Shown: one piece after another, positions 55,628 to 64,000 of the stretch | Layout of the letters: every line of letters begins with the position of its first letter | Numbering within the stretch: position 1 is the stretch's first letter | DNA from: Roseovarius marisflavi | Lineage (GTDB): Bacteria > Pseudomonadota > Alphaproteobacteria > Rhodobacterales > Rhodobacteraceae | Direction: 5' to 3' | Assembly (NCBI RefSeq): GCF_900142625.1 | Contig: NZ_FRBN01000001.1 | Coordinates: forward strand, 372,001-436,000 | Length of the DNA stretch: 64,000 nt | Notes under the pieces: generated by a model | What the model was told of the DNA's origin: nothing | The model's input: the letters and a program-made list of their open reading frames with translations, nothing else | The model's database searches: none | Translations under genes and position numbers: made by a program

Positions 55628-56833
55628 ATGCTTGGACTGAACAAAAAAGACCTGTCTCTCCTGTTGGTCGTCACGTTTCTTGCGCTCTGCGCACCTTTCA
55701 TCCTGAACCCGTTCCCGACCGATAGTTCACTGGCACAGTTCAATGCGGGTTATCCCGACCTGATGCAGCGTTTCGTGATCTTCGGCATCTTCGCCATCGG
55801 CTTCAACATCCTTTTCGGCCTGACCGGCTATCTCTCGTTCGGTCATGCCGCCTTTCTGGGTGTCGGCAGCTATTCGGCGGTCTGGATGTTCAAGCTGCTG
55901 AGCATGAACGTGCTTCCGGCCATCGTGCTGAGCGTGATCGTGGCGGGCCTGTTTTCCGTCGTGATCGGCTATGTCAGCCTGCGTCGCTCGGGAATCTACT
56001 TCTCGATCCTGACGCTGGCCTTTGCCCAGATGAGCTTTAACCTCGCCTATTCGGTTCTGACGCCGATCACCAATGGCGAAACCGGCTTGCAGCTGACGCT
56101 CGACGATCCGCGCATCCTTGGCGTAAGCCGCACCGAAAGCGGTGGCATTCCGGTGACCAACCTCTTCGGTCTGGACATGCGCGACACCTATGAAATGGTC
56201 GTTGGCCCCTGGTCGTTCCAGTTCAACAACGGCTATTACCTCTGCGCAATCCTGATGCTGATCAGCTTTTATCTGGCGATCCGCATCTTCCGCTCGCCGT
56301 TCGGGATGATGCTTCGGGCGATCAAATCCAACAACACCCGGATGACCTATACCGGCCTGAACGCACGCCCCTATACTTTGGCGGCCTTCGTGATCTCGGG
56401 CATGTATGCCGGTCTTGCCGGTGGCCTTCTGGCCTCGATGGACCCGCTTGCAGGCGCCGAGCGCATGCAGTGGACGGCCTCTGGCGAGGTGGTTCTGATG
56501 ACCATCCTTGGCGGTGCCGGCACATTGATCGGCCCGGTTCTGGGCGCGGGTTTCATCAAGTACTTCGAAAATATCTTCTCGAAGATCAACGAAAGCGTGT
56601 TGCACACCTGGTTTGGTTTCATGCCCGACGGGCTTGAGGATCTGGTGATCACGCTGGTCTATCCCTTCGTGGGCAAAGGCTGGCACCTGACGCTTGGCAT
56701 CATGTTCATGCTGGTGGTGATCTTTCTGCCCGGTGGTCTTGTCGAGGGGGGGCAGCGTATCGCAGGCCTGTTCCGGCGCAAGAAATCCGGGGACGACGCC
56801 AACAAATCGACCCAATCCACCCCCGCCGAATAA
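55628..56833 (+). CDS. Branched-chain-type ABC transporter permease (LivM-like)
   Basis: A 401-residue polytopic protein of the LivM/BPD_transp_2 family, with about nine helices. It has [36 protein letters not shown] and the EAA-like [16 protein letters not shown], then a charged C-terminal tail. It begins three bases after the previous stop and is followed by two ATPase genes. Confidence 0.92.
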   Translation: MLGLNKKDLSLLLVVTFLALCAPFILNPFPTDSSLAQFNAGYPDLMQRFVIFGIFAIGFNILFGLTGYLSFGHAAFLGVGSYSAVWMFKLLSMNVLPAIVLSVIVAGLFSVVIGYVSLRRSGIYFSILTLAFAQMSFNLAYSVLTPITNGETGLQLTLDDPRILGVSRTESGGIPVTNLFGLDMRDTYEMVVGPWSFQFNNGYYLCAILMLISFYLAIRIFRSPFGMMLRAIKSNNTRMTYTGLNARPYTLAAFVISGMYAGLAGGLLASMDPLAGAERMQWTASGEVVLMTILGGAGTLIGPVLGAGFIKYFENIFSKINESVLHTWFGFMPDGLEDLVITLVYPFVGKGWHLTLGIMFMLVVIFLPGGLVEGGQRIAGLFRRKKSGDDANKSTQSTPAE

Positions 56834-56845
56834 GGAGACGGAGTT

Positions 56846-57601
56846 ATGGGTATTCTTGAAGTCAAAAACGTCAACAAACGCTTCGGCGGGCTCCAGGCGC
56901 TTGGGGATGTGAACCTGAGCGTCGCGGAAAACTCCGTACATGCGATCATCGGACCGAACGGCGCGGGCAAATCCACCCTGCTGAACGTTCTCATCGGCAA
57001 GCTTATTCCCGACACCGGCAGCGTCATGTTCAATGGCCAGTCGGTTCTGGGGCGCAAACCCTACGAGATCAATCAGATGGGCATTTCCCGCGTGTTCCAG
57101 ACACCGGAAATCTTTGGTGATCTGACCGTGCTCGAAAACATGATGATCCCGATTTTCGCCAAACGTGACGGCGTGTTCCGGATGCATGCCTTTGAAAACG
57201 CGGACAACGAAAAAGGAATCGTCGAGCAGGCCGAGCATATGCTGGAAAGCCTGAACATGGCCGATGCGCGCCATGATCACTCGGCCTCGATGTCGCGCGG
57301 CAACAAGCGGCGTCTGGAAATCGGCATGTGTCTGGCGCAGAGCCCCAAGCTGTTGTTGCTCGACGAGCCGACCGCCGGCATGGCACGGGCCGACACCAAC
57401 AACACCATCGACCTGTTGAAACAGATCAAGGAAGAGCGCGACATCACCATCGCGATCATCGAACACGATATGCATGTGGTATTCAGCCTGGCCGAGCGGA
57501 TCACCGTTCTGGCGCAGGGCACGCCGCTGGTCGAAGACACGCCCGAAAACATCAAGGGCCATCCCAAGGTGCGCGAAGCGTATCTTGGCGAACACGCCTG
57601 A
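56846..57601 (+). CDS. ABC transporter ATP-binding protein (LivG-like)
   Basis: A 251-residue ATPase. Walker A is GPNGAGKST, the signature is degenerate (SMSRGNKRRLEIGMCLAQ, with SRGN in place of SGGQ), and Walker B is LLLLDEPTAGM. The switch His is in IIEHDMHVV. Despite the altered signature it keeps the LivG plan, and the paired ATPase has a normal LSGGEQQ. A GGAGACGGAGTT region precedes the start. Confidence 0.93.
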   Translation: MGILEVKNVNKRFGGLQALGDVNLSVAENSVHAIIGPNGAGKSTLLNVLIGKLIPDTGSVMFNGQSVLGRKPYEINQMGISRVFQTPEIFGDLTVLENMMIPIFAKRDGVFRMHAFENADNEKGIVEQAEHMLESLNMADARHDHSASMSRGNKRRLEIGMCLAQSPKLLLLDEPTAGMARADTNNTIDLLKQIKEERDITIAIIEHDMHVVFSLAERITVLAQGTPLVEDTPENIKGHPKVREAYLGEHA

Positions 57602-57615
57602 AGGAGACAGGGACC

Positions 57616-58371
57616 ATGAACGTCAAACCCGACTTTTCCAAGGGCCATAACCACGCCGAAACCGCCCCCGCCTTCCTGTCCGTATGGAACATGGAAAGCT
57701 ATTACGGCGAGAGCTATATCGTCCAGAACATCACCTTCAACGTCCACGAGGGTGAAATTCTGGCGCTGTTGGGCCGCAACGGGGCCGGCAAAACCACCAC
57801 CCTGCGCTCGATCGCGCGGATGGACAGCCCGCAGGTGACAAAGGGCGAAATCTGGCTCGATCACCAGCCGCTTCACACCATGTCGAGCCATCAGGCCGCT
57901 TCGGTCGGTATCGGCCTTGTGCCCGAAGATCGCTGCATCATCCCCGGCCTGACGGTTGAGGAAAACCTGCAACTGGCGCAGATCGCCCCGCCGGTCGGCT
58001 GGTCGCTTGAGCGGCTTTACGATCTCTTCCCGCGCCTCGCGGAACGTCGCAAGCAAGAGGGCGTGACCCTCTCGGGCGGCGAACAACAGATGCTCGCCGT
58101 GGCCCGAGCGCTTGCGCGTGACCTCAAGGTCCTGTTGCTGGATGAACCCTATGAAGGGCTTGCGCCGGTCATCGTCGACGAGATCGAGAAGACCCTGCGC
58201 ATCATCAAGGAGCAGGGGATCACCACCGTGATCGTCGAACAAAACGCGGTGCGCGCCCTTGAACTTGCCGACAGGGCTGTCATTCTCGACACGGGCAGCA
58301 TTGTCTTTGACGGCACGGCTGCCGAGGTTCTTGAAAACGAAGAACTGCGCTCTGAATATCTCGCGATCTGA
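57616..58371 (+). CDS. ABC transporter ATP-binding protein (LivF-like)
   Basis: A 251-residue ATPase, with Walker A GRNGAGKTTT, signature LSGGEQQMLAVARAL and Walker B VLLLDEPYEGLAP. The N terminus is ~20 residues longer than the LivF core (MNVKPDFSKGHNHAETAPAF). ATG 57616 has AAGGAGACAGG upstream. It forms the heterodimeric motor with the LivG-like ATPase. A hairpin separates it from acs. Confidence 0.94.
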   Translation: MNVKPDFSKGHNHAETAPAFLSVWNMESYYGESYIVQNITFNVHEGEILALLGRNGAGKTTTLRSIARMDSPQVTKGEIWLDHQPLHTMSSHQAASVGIGLVPEDRCIIPGLTVEENLQLAQIAPPVGWSLERLYDLFPRLAERRKQEGVTLSGGEQQMLAVARALARDLKVLLLDEPYEGLAPVIVDEIEKTLRIIKEQGITTVIVEQNAVRALELADRAVILDTGSIVFDGTAAEVLENEELRSEYLAI

Positions 58372-58379
58372 CCCGGATC

Positions 58380-58416
58380 GCCCGCGCCCCATATCGCTTT
58401 ATCGTTGGGGGCGGGC
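58380..58416 (+). other. Intercistronic stem-loop between livF-like gene and acs
   Basis: GCCCGCGCCCC and GGGGGCGGGC (one bulged base) close a loop of about 16 bases; no T run follows. It may attenuate or stabilise transcripts between the transporter genes and acs rather than terminate them. Confidence 0.5.
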
Positions 58417-58452
58417 ATCCGTTTATGATCGCCCTCAACGAAAAGGTCCGAC

Positions 58453-60399
58453 ATGTCCGATACCACCTATCCCCCCTCTGCCGAATTCGCGGCCAACGCC
58501 CATATCGACGCTGCGAAATACACCGAAATGTATGCAGCCTCGATCAACGACCCTGCGGCGTTCTGGGGCGAGCATGGCACGCGCATCGACTGGATCAAGC
58601 CCTTCACGAAGGTCAAGGATGTCAGCTTTGAGCTCGGCAAGGTGTCGATCAACTGGTATTCTGACGGCACGCTGAACGTCGCGGCCAATTGCATCGACCG
58701 CCACCTTGCCACCCGCGCCAATCAAACCGCCATCATCTGGGAGCCTGACAGCCCCGATGAAGAGGCGCTCCACATCACCTACCGCGAACTGCACGACAAC
58801 ACCTGCCGGATGGCCAATGTCCTCAAGGATTTGGGCGTCACGCGCGGCGACCGGGTTGTGCTTTACCTGCCGATGATCCCCGAGGCGGCCTATGCCATGC
58901 TGGCCTGTGCGCGCATCGGCGCCATCCATTCCATCGTGTTCGCAGGCTTTAGCCCCGACGCTCTTGGCGCGCGCATCAACGGGTCGAACGCCAAGGTCGT
59001 GATCACCGCCGACGAGGCCCCGCGCGGCGGGCGCAAGACGGCGCTCAAATCCAACGCCGATGCCGCGCTTTTGCATTGCGATGACCGGGTCAAGAACCTT
59101 GTGGTCAAACGCACCGGCGGTCAGACCACATGGACCGAGCGCGATTACGATTGCACCGCGCTTATGGCCGCCGCCTCGACCGACTGCGCGCCCGAGGAAA
59201 TGAACGCCGAAGATCCGCTGTTCATTCTCTACACCTCCGGCTCGACCGGCCAGCCCAAGGGCGTCGTGCACACCTCGGGCGGCTACCTTGTCTATGCCTC
59301 GATGACGCAGGAGCTGGTGTTTGATTACCACCAGGGCGATGTGTTCTGGTGTACCGCCGATGTCGGCTGGGTCACCGGCCACAGCTATATCGTCTATGGC
59401 CCGCTGGCCAATGGCGCGACCACGATCATGTTCGAAGGCGTGCCCACCTACCCCGACGCCAGCCGCTTCTGGCAGGTCTGCGAGAAACACAAGGTCAACC
59501 AGTTCTACACCGCCCCCACCGCCCTGCGGGCGCTGATGGGCCAGGGCAATTCCTTTGTGGAAAGCTGCGACCTGTCGGATCTCAGGGTGCTCGGCACGGT
59601 CGGCGAGCCGATCAACCCCGAGGCCTGGAACTGGTACAATGACGTTGTCGGCAAGGGCAAATGCCCGATCGTCGACACCTGGTGGCAGACCGAAACCGGC
59701 GGTCACCTGATGACCCCCCTGCCCGGCGCCACCGCGACCAAGCCCGGCTCTTGCACCCTGCCCTTCTTCGGGGTGCAGCCGGTCATTCTTGACCCGACAT
59801 CGGGCGTTGAAATCCACGACACCGAGGCCGAAGGCGTGCTTTGCATCAAGGACAGCTGGCCGGGCCAGATGCGCACGGTCTACGGCGATCACGAGCGCTT
59901 CGAGAAGACCTATTTCTCGGATTACAAAGGCTATTACTTCACCGGTGACGGCTGTCGGCGCGACGCCGATGGCTATTACTGGATCACTGGCCGGGTTGAT
60001 GACGTGATCAACGTTTCCGGCCACCGGATGGGAACCGCCGAAGTCGAAAGCGCGCTTGTGGCCCACGCACAGGTCGCCGAGGCCGCCGTGGTTGGGTATC
60101 CGCATGACATCAAGGGTCAGGGCATCTATGCCTATGTCACCCTGATGAACGGCGTCGAGCCGACCGAGGAGCTTCGCAAAGAGCTTGAAAAATGGGTCCG
60201 CGCCGAGATTGGCCCGATTGCCAAGCCCGACCTGATCCAATGGGCGCCGGGCCTGCCGAAAACCCGTTCGGGCAAGATCATGCGCCGCATTCTGCGCAAG
60301 ATCGCCGAGGATGATTTTGGCGCCCTGGGCGATACCTCGACACTGGCCGAACCCGCCGTTGTTGACGATCTTATCGAAAACCGGATGAACCGGGGCTAA
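58453..60399 (+). CDS. acs: Acetyl-CoA synthetase (AMP-forming)
   Basis: A 648-residue enzyme converting acetate, ATP and CoA to acetyl-CoA through acetyl-AMP. Core motifs are [45 protein letters not shown] and [18 protein letters not shown]. The regulatory acetylation site is Lys608 in TRSGKIMRR. Length matches Acs of other bacteria. It follows the transporter genes and lies near a CrbS-like kinase and a ScfR-type regulator, suggesting a locus for uptake and activation of acetate or other short-chain acids. Confidence 0.97.
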   Translation: MSDTTYPPSAEFAANAHIDAAKYTEMYAASINDPAAFWGEHGTRIDWIKPFTKVKDVSFELGKVSINWYSDGTLNVAANCIDRHLATRANQTAIIWEPDSPDEEALHITYRELHDNTCRMANVLKDLGVTRGDRVVLYLPMIPEAAYAMLACARIGAIHSIVFAGFSPDALGARINGSNAKVVITADEAPRGGRKTALKSNADAALLHCDDRVKNLVVKRTGGQTTWTERDYDCTALMAAASTDCAPEEMNAEDPLFILYTSGSTGQPKGVVHTSGGYLVYASMTQELVFDYHQGDVFWCTADVGWVTGHSYIVYGPLANGATTIMFEGVPTYPDASRFWQVCEKHKVNQFYTAPTALRALMGQGNSFVESCDLSDLRVLGTVGEPINPEAWNWYNDVVGKGKCPIVDTWWQTETGGHLMTPLPGATATKPGSCTLPFFGVQPVILDPTSGVEIHDTEAEGVLCIKDSWPGQMRTVYGDHERFEKTYFSDYKGYYFTGDGCRRDADGYYWITGRVDDVINVSGHRMGTAEVESALVAHAQVAEAAVVGYPHDIKGQGIYAYVTLMNGVEPTEELRKELEKWVRAEIGPIAKPDLIQWAPGLPKTRSGKIMRRILRKIAEDDFGALGDTSTLAEPAVVDDLIENRMNRG

Positions 60400-60556
60400 G
60401 CCCGTTTCAAACCTGCGCGCGTTTTTGCCTTCGTCCGGTTCGCTCCGGGCGGGGGGTCTCTTATGATTTCATTAACCAGATAGATCAAAATCCTTTCTGG
60501 TTTCCTGAAGAACGGCTTAATATTCAATGCGGGGGCGAACTTTGACGAGGTAACTC
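60400..60556. other. Intergenic region after acs
   Basis: It contains an inverted repeat AACCAGA (60474-60480) and TCTGGTT (60496-60502) with a 15-base AT-rich interval, close upstream of a small gene. No intrinsic terminator with a T run was seen after acs. Confidence 0.45.
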
Positions 60557-60859
60557 ATGTTCACCGCAATTTCATCGCCAATCCTACCATTGGCCCCAAC
60601 ACCGCCAGGCAGGACGGAACCGATACAGGCCATAACGGCAGCGCCGCGCACGAGCGAGCCGCTTTCGGCCTCGAATGCCATAACGCCGGGTGCGGTTTTT
60701 TCCGTTCACCCACCCGACACCACAACCCGCGCAACCGCGCTTGATAACGGTCCGCTTCGCGGCTCCACACCCGAAGACCGGGCACGCCGCATGGCCGAAG
60801 CCCCCCCTCTTGCCGCATCGGTCATGGATGCAGAGCCGGGCCTGCGCAACGCCGAATAG
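60557..60859 (+). CDS. Small Pro/Ala-rich hypothetical protein
   Basis: A 100-residue protein beginning MFTAISSPILPLAPTPPG, rich in Pro, Ala and Thr and probably unstructured. Support for it being a gene comes from a GAGG site six bases before the ATG and an intrinsic terminator 28 bases after the stop. No family is recognised and there is no signal peptide or membrane helix. Confidence 0.5.
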   Translation: MFTAISSPILPLAPTPPGRTEPIQAITAAPRTSEPLSASNAITPGAVFSVHPPDTTTRATALDNGPLRGSTPEDRARRMAEAPPLAASVMDAEPGLRNAE

Positions 60860-60887
60860 ACCACGGCCACCCCGTTAGGCGCGTTCC

Positions 60888-60917
60888 CCCGCAAGGCCCT
60901 GGCCCTGCGGGTTTTTT
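60888..60917 (+). terminator. Intrinsic terminator
   Basis: CCCGCA-A-GGCC, loop CT, GGCC-C-TGCGGG, followed by six T residues. It ends the transcript of the small gene at 60557-60859. Confidence 0.9.
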
Positions 60918-61048
60918 CGCTGGGGCGGTCGCAAACAGACAAGACTGTCGTTATCGAAACCGCCAGCCTGTCCTGCAAAGGACCGATCCCCGAGCCAGGA
61001 AACCAAAGCTGGCTCGCATCGCGTCCTGACACAGAACAAGGACGTCCG

Positions 61049-61966
61049 ATGACTCTGGTGACAGCCCCCCAAGCCCCTGCACCAGAGCGCGATTTACGCG
61101 GCTATCTGCTGGTGTTTTTCGCGGGCGTGTTGTGGTCCACCGTGGGTCTTGGCATCCGCCTTATCGATGACGCCCTTGTCTGGCAGATCCTGCTTTATCG
61201 CTCGCTCAGCATGAGCGCGCTGCTCTACGTGGTCATCCGCCTGCGCACCGGGCGCGACCCCCTGGCGCTTGCGCGCGCCTCCGGCTGGGGCGGCGTGATT
61301 GGCGGGCTGTCGCTTGTGGCGGCCTATACCGGCGGGATTTACGCGGTACAAAGCACCTCTGTCGCCAATGCCATGATGCTTTTTGCCAGTGCCCCGCTCT
61401 TGGCGGCGGTGCTTGGCCGGGTGATCCTGCGCGAGATGGTGCGCCCGCAAACATGGGTCGCCATCGCCGTGGCAAGTGGCGGCATCGCCATCATGGTCTG
61501 GGACAAATCCTCGGGGGCGGCGCTGCGCGGCAATCTGGCAGCCCTTGGCTCGGCGCTTGGCTTCGCGGTGTTCACCATCACACTTCGCTGGGGCAAGAAC
61601 ACCGAGATGATGCCCTCGGTGTTCATCTCGGGGCTGTTCGCGATTGCGATCATGGGGGGCATCTGTCTCTGGCTCGGGCTGCCGTTGGTGATCTCCCTGC
61701 CCGATACCAGCATAGCGCTCGGCATGGGGGTGTTTCAGGTCGGGGCTGGCCTTGTCCTCTATACCATCGGATCAAAGACGGTACCCGCAGCCGAGCTGAC
61801 CCTCTTGTCGCTGGCCGAAGTGGTTCTGGGTCCGGTCTGGGTCTGGCTGGTTCTGGGGGAGACCGCGAGCATCAACACGCTGATCGGCGGCGCGGTCTTG
61901 CTGGCGGCGATTGCCGGAAACGCCCTGTCGGGCGCACGCCGCAAGCCGCCAGTTGTGATCGTCTAA
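61049..61966 (+). CDS. EamA/DMT family transporter
   Basis: A 305-residue protein with ten predicted helices in two EamA repeats. The first runs from GYLLVFFAGVLWSTVGLG to about residue 150, and the second from LAALGSALGFAVFTITLRWG to the end (LIGGAVLLAAIAGNAL). These are drug/metabolite transporters, often exporters of amino acids or similar small molecules. AAGGAC precedes the ATG. The substrate is not predictable. Confidence 0.9.
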   Translation: MTLVTAPQAPAPERDLRGYLLVFFAGVLWSTVGLGIRLIDDALVWQILLYRSLSMSALLYVVIRLRTGRDPLALARASGWGGVIGGLSLVAAYTGGIYAVQSTSVANAMMLFASAPLLAAVLGRVILREMVRPQTWVAIAVASGGIAIMVWDKSSGAALRGNLAALGSALGFAVFTITLRWGKNTEMMPSVFISGLFAIAIMGGICLWLGLPLVISLPDTSIALGMGVFQVGAGLVLYTIGSKTVPAAELTLLSLAEVVLGPVWVWLVLGETASINTLIGGAVLLAAIAGNALSGARRKPPVVIV

Positions 61967-62085
61967 GCAGGCGGCGTGACTGGTCGTTCGCTTTGATCAG
62001 TACCAACTGGTATGTTGCGCGCCTGTGCCATGATCAGGCCAGGCGGCACTGAGACCTTTGCCGCGCTTTCATTCGGAGAACGATC

Positions 62086-62355
62086 ATGCAGCATTACATC
62101 CTGACCCTGGCCTGTGCCGCGACCCTGGCGCTGTCGGCCTGTGACACGCCCCCAAGCAAGCGCGAGGTGACCGGCGGTTTGATTGGCGCGGCAGGTGGGC
62201 TTTTGCTGGCCACGGCCTTTGACGCGAACCCAAGCTGGACAATCGTCTCCGCTCTGGCCGGGGCCGCAGCAGGCACGCTGGTGGCCCGCAACACCGCCAC
62301 CAATCAATGCGCCTATGCGGTTGGCGACGGCACCTACCGGACGCGGCCTTGCTAA
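62086..62355 (+). CDS. Small lipoprotein, glycine-zipper type
   Basis: An 89-residue precursor with a signal peptide and lipobox LSAC (Cys19), so it is lipidated after cleavage. The mature part has a Gly/Ala-rich helix (GGLIGAAGGLLLATAF and SALAGAAAGTLVA) typical of 17-kDa-antigen-like glycine-zipper proteins of the outer membrane. A GGAG site precedes the start. Specific function is unknown. Confidence 0.8.
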   Translation: MQHYILTLACAATLALSACDTPPSKREVTGGLIGAAGGLLLATAFDANPSWTIVSALAGAAAGTLVARNTATNQCAYAVGDGTYRTRPC

Positions 62356-62451
62356 GTTGTGCTGCGGCTTGCCGCCTTGCCTACGAGGCTGGCACGCAAG
62401 GGCCGGACGAGTTTTCCGGCGCCCGCCCTTGCGTTTCGGCAGGTGCCGGAT

Positions 62452-62484
62452 GCCTCCGGCGGGGATATTTAAGGCAAGAAGAAA
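62452..62484 (+). repeat. Dispersed intergenic repeat, copy C
   Basis: GCCTCCGGCGGGGATATTT, AAG, then GCAAGAAGAAA. It matches copy A (36736-36768, opposite orientation) in 30 of 33 positions and shares its core with copy B. It lies between convergent genes (lipoprotein and queF), preceded by a GC-rich imperfect palindrome (GCCGGATGCCTCCGGC). Confidence 0.8.
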
Positions 62485-62499
62485 CGGCCTGATGCCGCC

Positions 62500-62967
62500 T
62501 TAGCCGCGCCCGCGATAAGGCGGCACGCCCTGATCGGGAACCCAGACGCCTACGGGCATCGGGCCGGTCTGATAGAACACATCAATCGGGATGCCGCCGC
62601 GCGGATACCAATAGCCGCCGATCCGAAGCCATTGCGGATCAAGGAAATCCACCAGGCGGCGCGCGATGCTGACGGTGCAATCCTCATGAAAGGCACCGTG
62701 ATTGCGAAAACTGCTGAGAAACAGCTTCAGCGATTTGCTTTCCACCAGCCACTCGCCCGGCACGTAATCAATCATCAGATGGGCGAAATCCGGCTGCCCG
62801 GTCATGGGGCAAAGCGAGGTGAACTCGGGCGCGGTGAAGCGCACGTTATAGGCCACATCGCCTTGCGGGTTCTTCACCCGTTCAAGGATGGCCTCTTCCG
62901 GGCTTTGCGGCACAACGGTTGCGCCACCCAACTGTTTGAGACTGCTGTAGATTGTTTCGTCGCTCAT
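62500..62967 (-). CDS. queF: NADPH-dependent 7-cyano-7-deazaguanine reductase
   Basis: A 155-residue QueF (single-domain type), which reduces preQ0 to preQ1 in queuosine synthesis. The nucleophile Cys53 and Asp60 are in [11 protein letters not shown], and the motif [20 protein letters not shown] is diagnostic. ATG 62967 has AGGAGAGG upstream; a TTG at 62985 overlapping queE is the alternative. It is last in the queD-queE-queF run. Confidence 0.96.
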   Translation of the reverse strand: MSDETIYSSLKQLGGATVVPQSPEEAILERVKNPQGDVAYNVRFTAPEFTSLCPMTGQPDFAHLMIDYVPGEWLVESKSLKLFLSSFRNHGAFHEDCTVSIARRLVDFLDPQWLRIGGYWYPRGGIPIDVFYQTGPMPVGVWVPDQGVPPYRGRG

Positions 62968-62981
62968 GCCGACCTCTCCTG

Positions 62982-63710
62982 TCAAACGCCGCGTTTATTG
63001 CCCCAAAGCATCACGTGCAGCTGCGGCAGCACCTTTGCCGTGAACCACCGGTCCTCGATCACCCGATCCACCAGCCAACGCATCCGCGCATCAATGCCTA
63101 TCTGATCAACCATGGCCGCATCGTCATCTGGCGGCGGTGGCGTGTGGTTGCCCGGTTGCAGATAGACTGCCAGATCGGGATAACGACCCGCGACGTCGCA
63201 CGCCCATTGGTAATCAATCTCATCGAACACCACGATCTTGAGAACGCTCGGCGCGCCCTTTGCGGCCGCGACGCAATCCGCAAAGATATCCCAATCCACA
63301 ACCATCCCGCTTGAGGGCGGTTTCGGGCTGAGCACAAGCATATCCAGATCGCTGAACCAGCGTCGCGCAACCGAGCCTTGGGTTTCAAGAGCAAAACGAT
63401 ACCCCTTGCCCTGCCCCAGCTTGATCAGCGCGCCAAGCGGCTGAATCGCCGGGTTCCCGCCCGAAAGCGAGACCATCAACGGCGCGCCACCGGACAGCGC
63501 CTCGATCTCGGCCATCACCGCCTCGGGCGTCATCGGTTTCCAGGTGTCGCGATACTCGGATTCGACCGCGTGCAGGCTGTCACACCAGCTGCACCGATAA
63601 TCACAGCCGCCAGTGCGCACGAAAACTGTAGGCACACCGATCAGCGCACCCTCGCCTTGAATGGTGGGGCCGAAAATCTCGGAAACGCGGATGGTGTTAT
63701 CGCTGCTCAC
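62982..63710 (-). CDS. queE: 7-carboxy-7-deazaguanine synthase (radical SAM)
   Basis: A 242-residue radical SAM enzyme that converts 6-carboxytetrahydropterin to 7-carboxy-7-deazaguanine. The cluster-binding cysteines are Cys36, Cys40 and Cys43 ([11 protein letters not shown]), and the N-terminal [13 protein letters not shown] and [11 protein letters not shown] match the family. It overlaps queD by four bases (63707-63710). The gene order queD-queE-queF supports the assignment. Confidence 0.95.
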   Translation of the reverse strand: MSSDNTIRVSEIFGPTIQGEGALIGVPTVFVRTGGCDYRCSWCDSLHAVESEYRDTWKPMTPEAVMAEIEALSGGAPLMVSLSGGNPAIQPLGALIKLGQGKGYRFALETQGSVARRWFSDLDMLVLSPKPPSSGMVVDWDIFADCVAAAKGAPSVLKIVVFDEIDYQWACDVAGRYPDLAVYLQPGNHTPPPPDDDAAMVDQIGIDARMRWLVDRVIEDRWFTAKVLPQLHVMLWGNKRGV

Positions 63711-64000
63711 GGACGAAATTCCGCCCAGGTCTTTGGCGTCTCACTCACCTTTGCGGCCGAAACCTCAGGCCAGCGGGCATGCGCCCAGTCATAGAAGTGC
63801 TTGGCCATCCGCTCTGCCGTGACGCCATCGTCGCCAAGGATATCGTTCAGGTGCCGATGATCAAGCGTGTCGTCGATATAGCGCTTGAGCGGTGCCAGAT
63901 CGAGGTAGTCGCGCACAAACCCATGCGCGTTCAACTCGGTCGACGCCAACTCGATGACGACGATATAATTGTGCCCGTGCAGGCGTGCACATTGGTGATC
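63707..64000 (-). CDS. queD: 6-carboxy-5,6,7,8-tetrahydropterin synthase, C-terminal part (cut by window edge)
   Basis: The 3' portion of queD; the frame is open through the right edge of the window. The first visible codons (63950-64000) encode [17 protein letters not shown], which holds the zinc-ligand HGHNY motif of 6-pyruvoyl-tetrahydropterin synthase-like proteins. [12 protein letters not shown] then follows. QueD makes the pterin precursor used by QueE, encoded next and overlapping by four bases. Confidence 0.93.
   Translation of the reverse strand, partial: DHQCARLHGHNYIVVIELASTELNAHGFVRDYLDLAPLKRYIDDTLDHRHLNDILGDDGVTAERMAKHFYDWAHARWPEVSAAKVSETPKTWAEFRP

Noticed and set aside
55727-57595. 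A 622-codon minus-strand frame
   Set aside because: It is antisense to the transporter permease and ATPase genes and His/Arg-rich; not a gene.
1-64000. tRNA or rRNA genes, CRISPR arrays, insertion sequences, replication origins
   Set aside because: No cloverleaf-like segment with TTCRA and CCA-proximal stem, regularly spaced repeat set, transposase motif, or DnaA-box cluster was noticed when reading the sequence; short or divergent examples could have been missed.

Overview
The window is a gene-dense, GC-rich stretch of chromosome from an alphaproteobacterium, most likely of the Rhodobacteraceae (Roseobacter/Rhodobacter group). The grounds are the gene content and order: trpGDC-moaC-moeA-lexA-comEC-gltX-gltA, a fused indolepyruvate ferredoxin oxidoreductase, purL followed by bolA and a monothiol glutaredoxin, a GapR/DUF2312 protein, an alphaproteobacterial SOS box (direct GTTC-N7-GTTC) at lexA, and a mur-sitABCD manganese locus. 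No rRNA, tRNA, CRISPR array, transposase or integrase was seen.

Layout. 1-6.6 kb: a catabolic island with two short-chain dehydrogenases, a DAO-type FAD oxidase, an aldehyde dehydrogenase and a DapA-family lyase, under a GntR/FCD and a GlxA/AraC regulator that flank a perfect palindrome. 6.7-10.7 kb: mur and sitABCD, divergent around a Mur-like operator. 10.7-22.2 kb: a divergent polysaccharide deacetylase, then tryptophan, molybdenum cofactor, SOS, competence, GluRS and citrate synthase genes. 22.6-33.2 kb, all on the minus strand: a PaaG-like crotonase, ccmH, ccmF, a holin plus GH108 endolysin, ccmE, argC, murI and iorAB. 33.3-36.7 kb: a LysR regulator, a possible small RNA, an M24 peptidase and a DpaL-like PLP enzyme. 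36.9-48.1 kb: purL, bolA, grxD, an M20 amidohydrolase with agmatinase, mazG, gapR, a degenerate FadJ-like protein, a DksA-like protein and an orphan FliM/FliN protein. 48.2-60.4 kb: a short-chain acyl/acetate island made of an SSF-domain histidine kinase, a small membrane protein, a receiver-only response regulator, a ScfR-type XRE regulator, a five-gene branched-chain-type ABC transporter and acetyl-CoA synthetase. 60.5-64 kb: a small unknown gene, an EamA transporter, a lipoprotein and queF-queE-queD for queuosine.

Most of the window is core metabolism. The parts that deserve a second look are the lysis pair embedded among cytochrome c maturation genes (a candidate gene-transfer-agent lysis module), the acetate-type signalling and transport island, a FadJ homologue that appears to have lost catalytic residues in both domains, a possible ~80-nt RNA after the LysR gene, and three copies of a ~33-bp intergenic repeat. 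All functions are read from sequence motifs and family knowledge without database searches.
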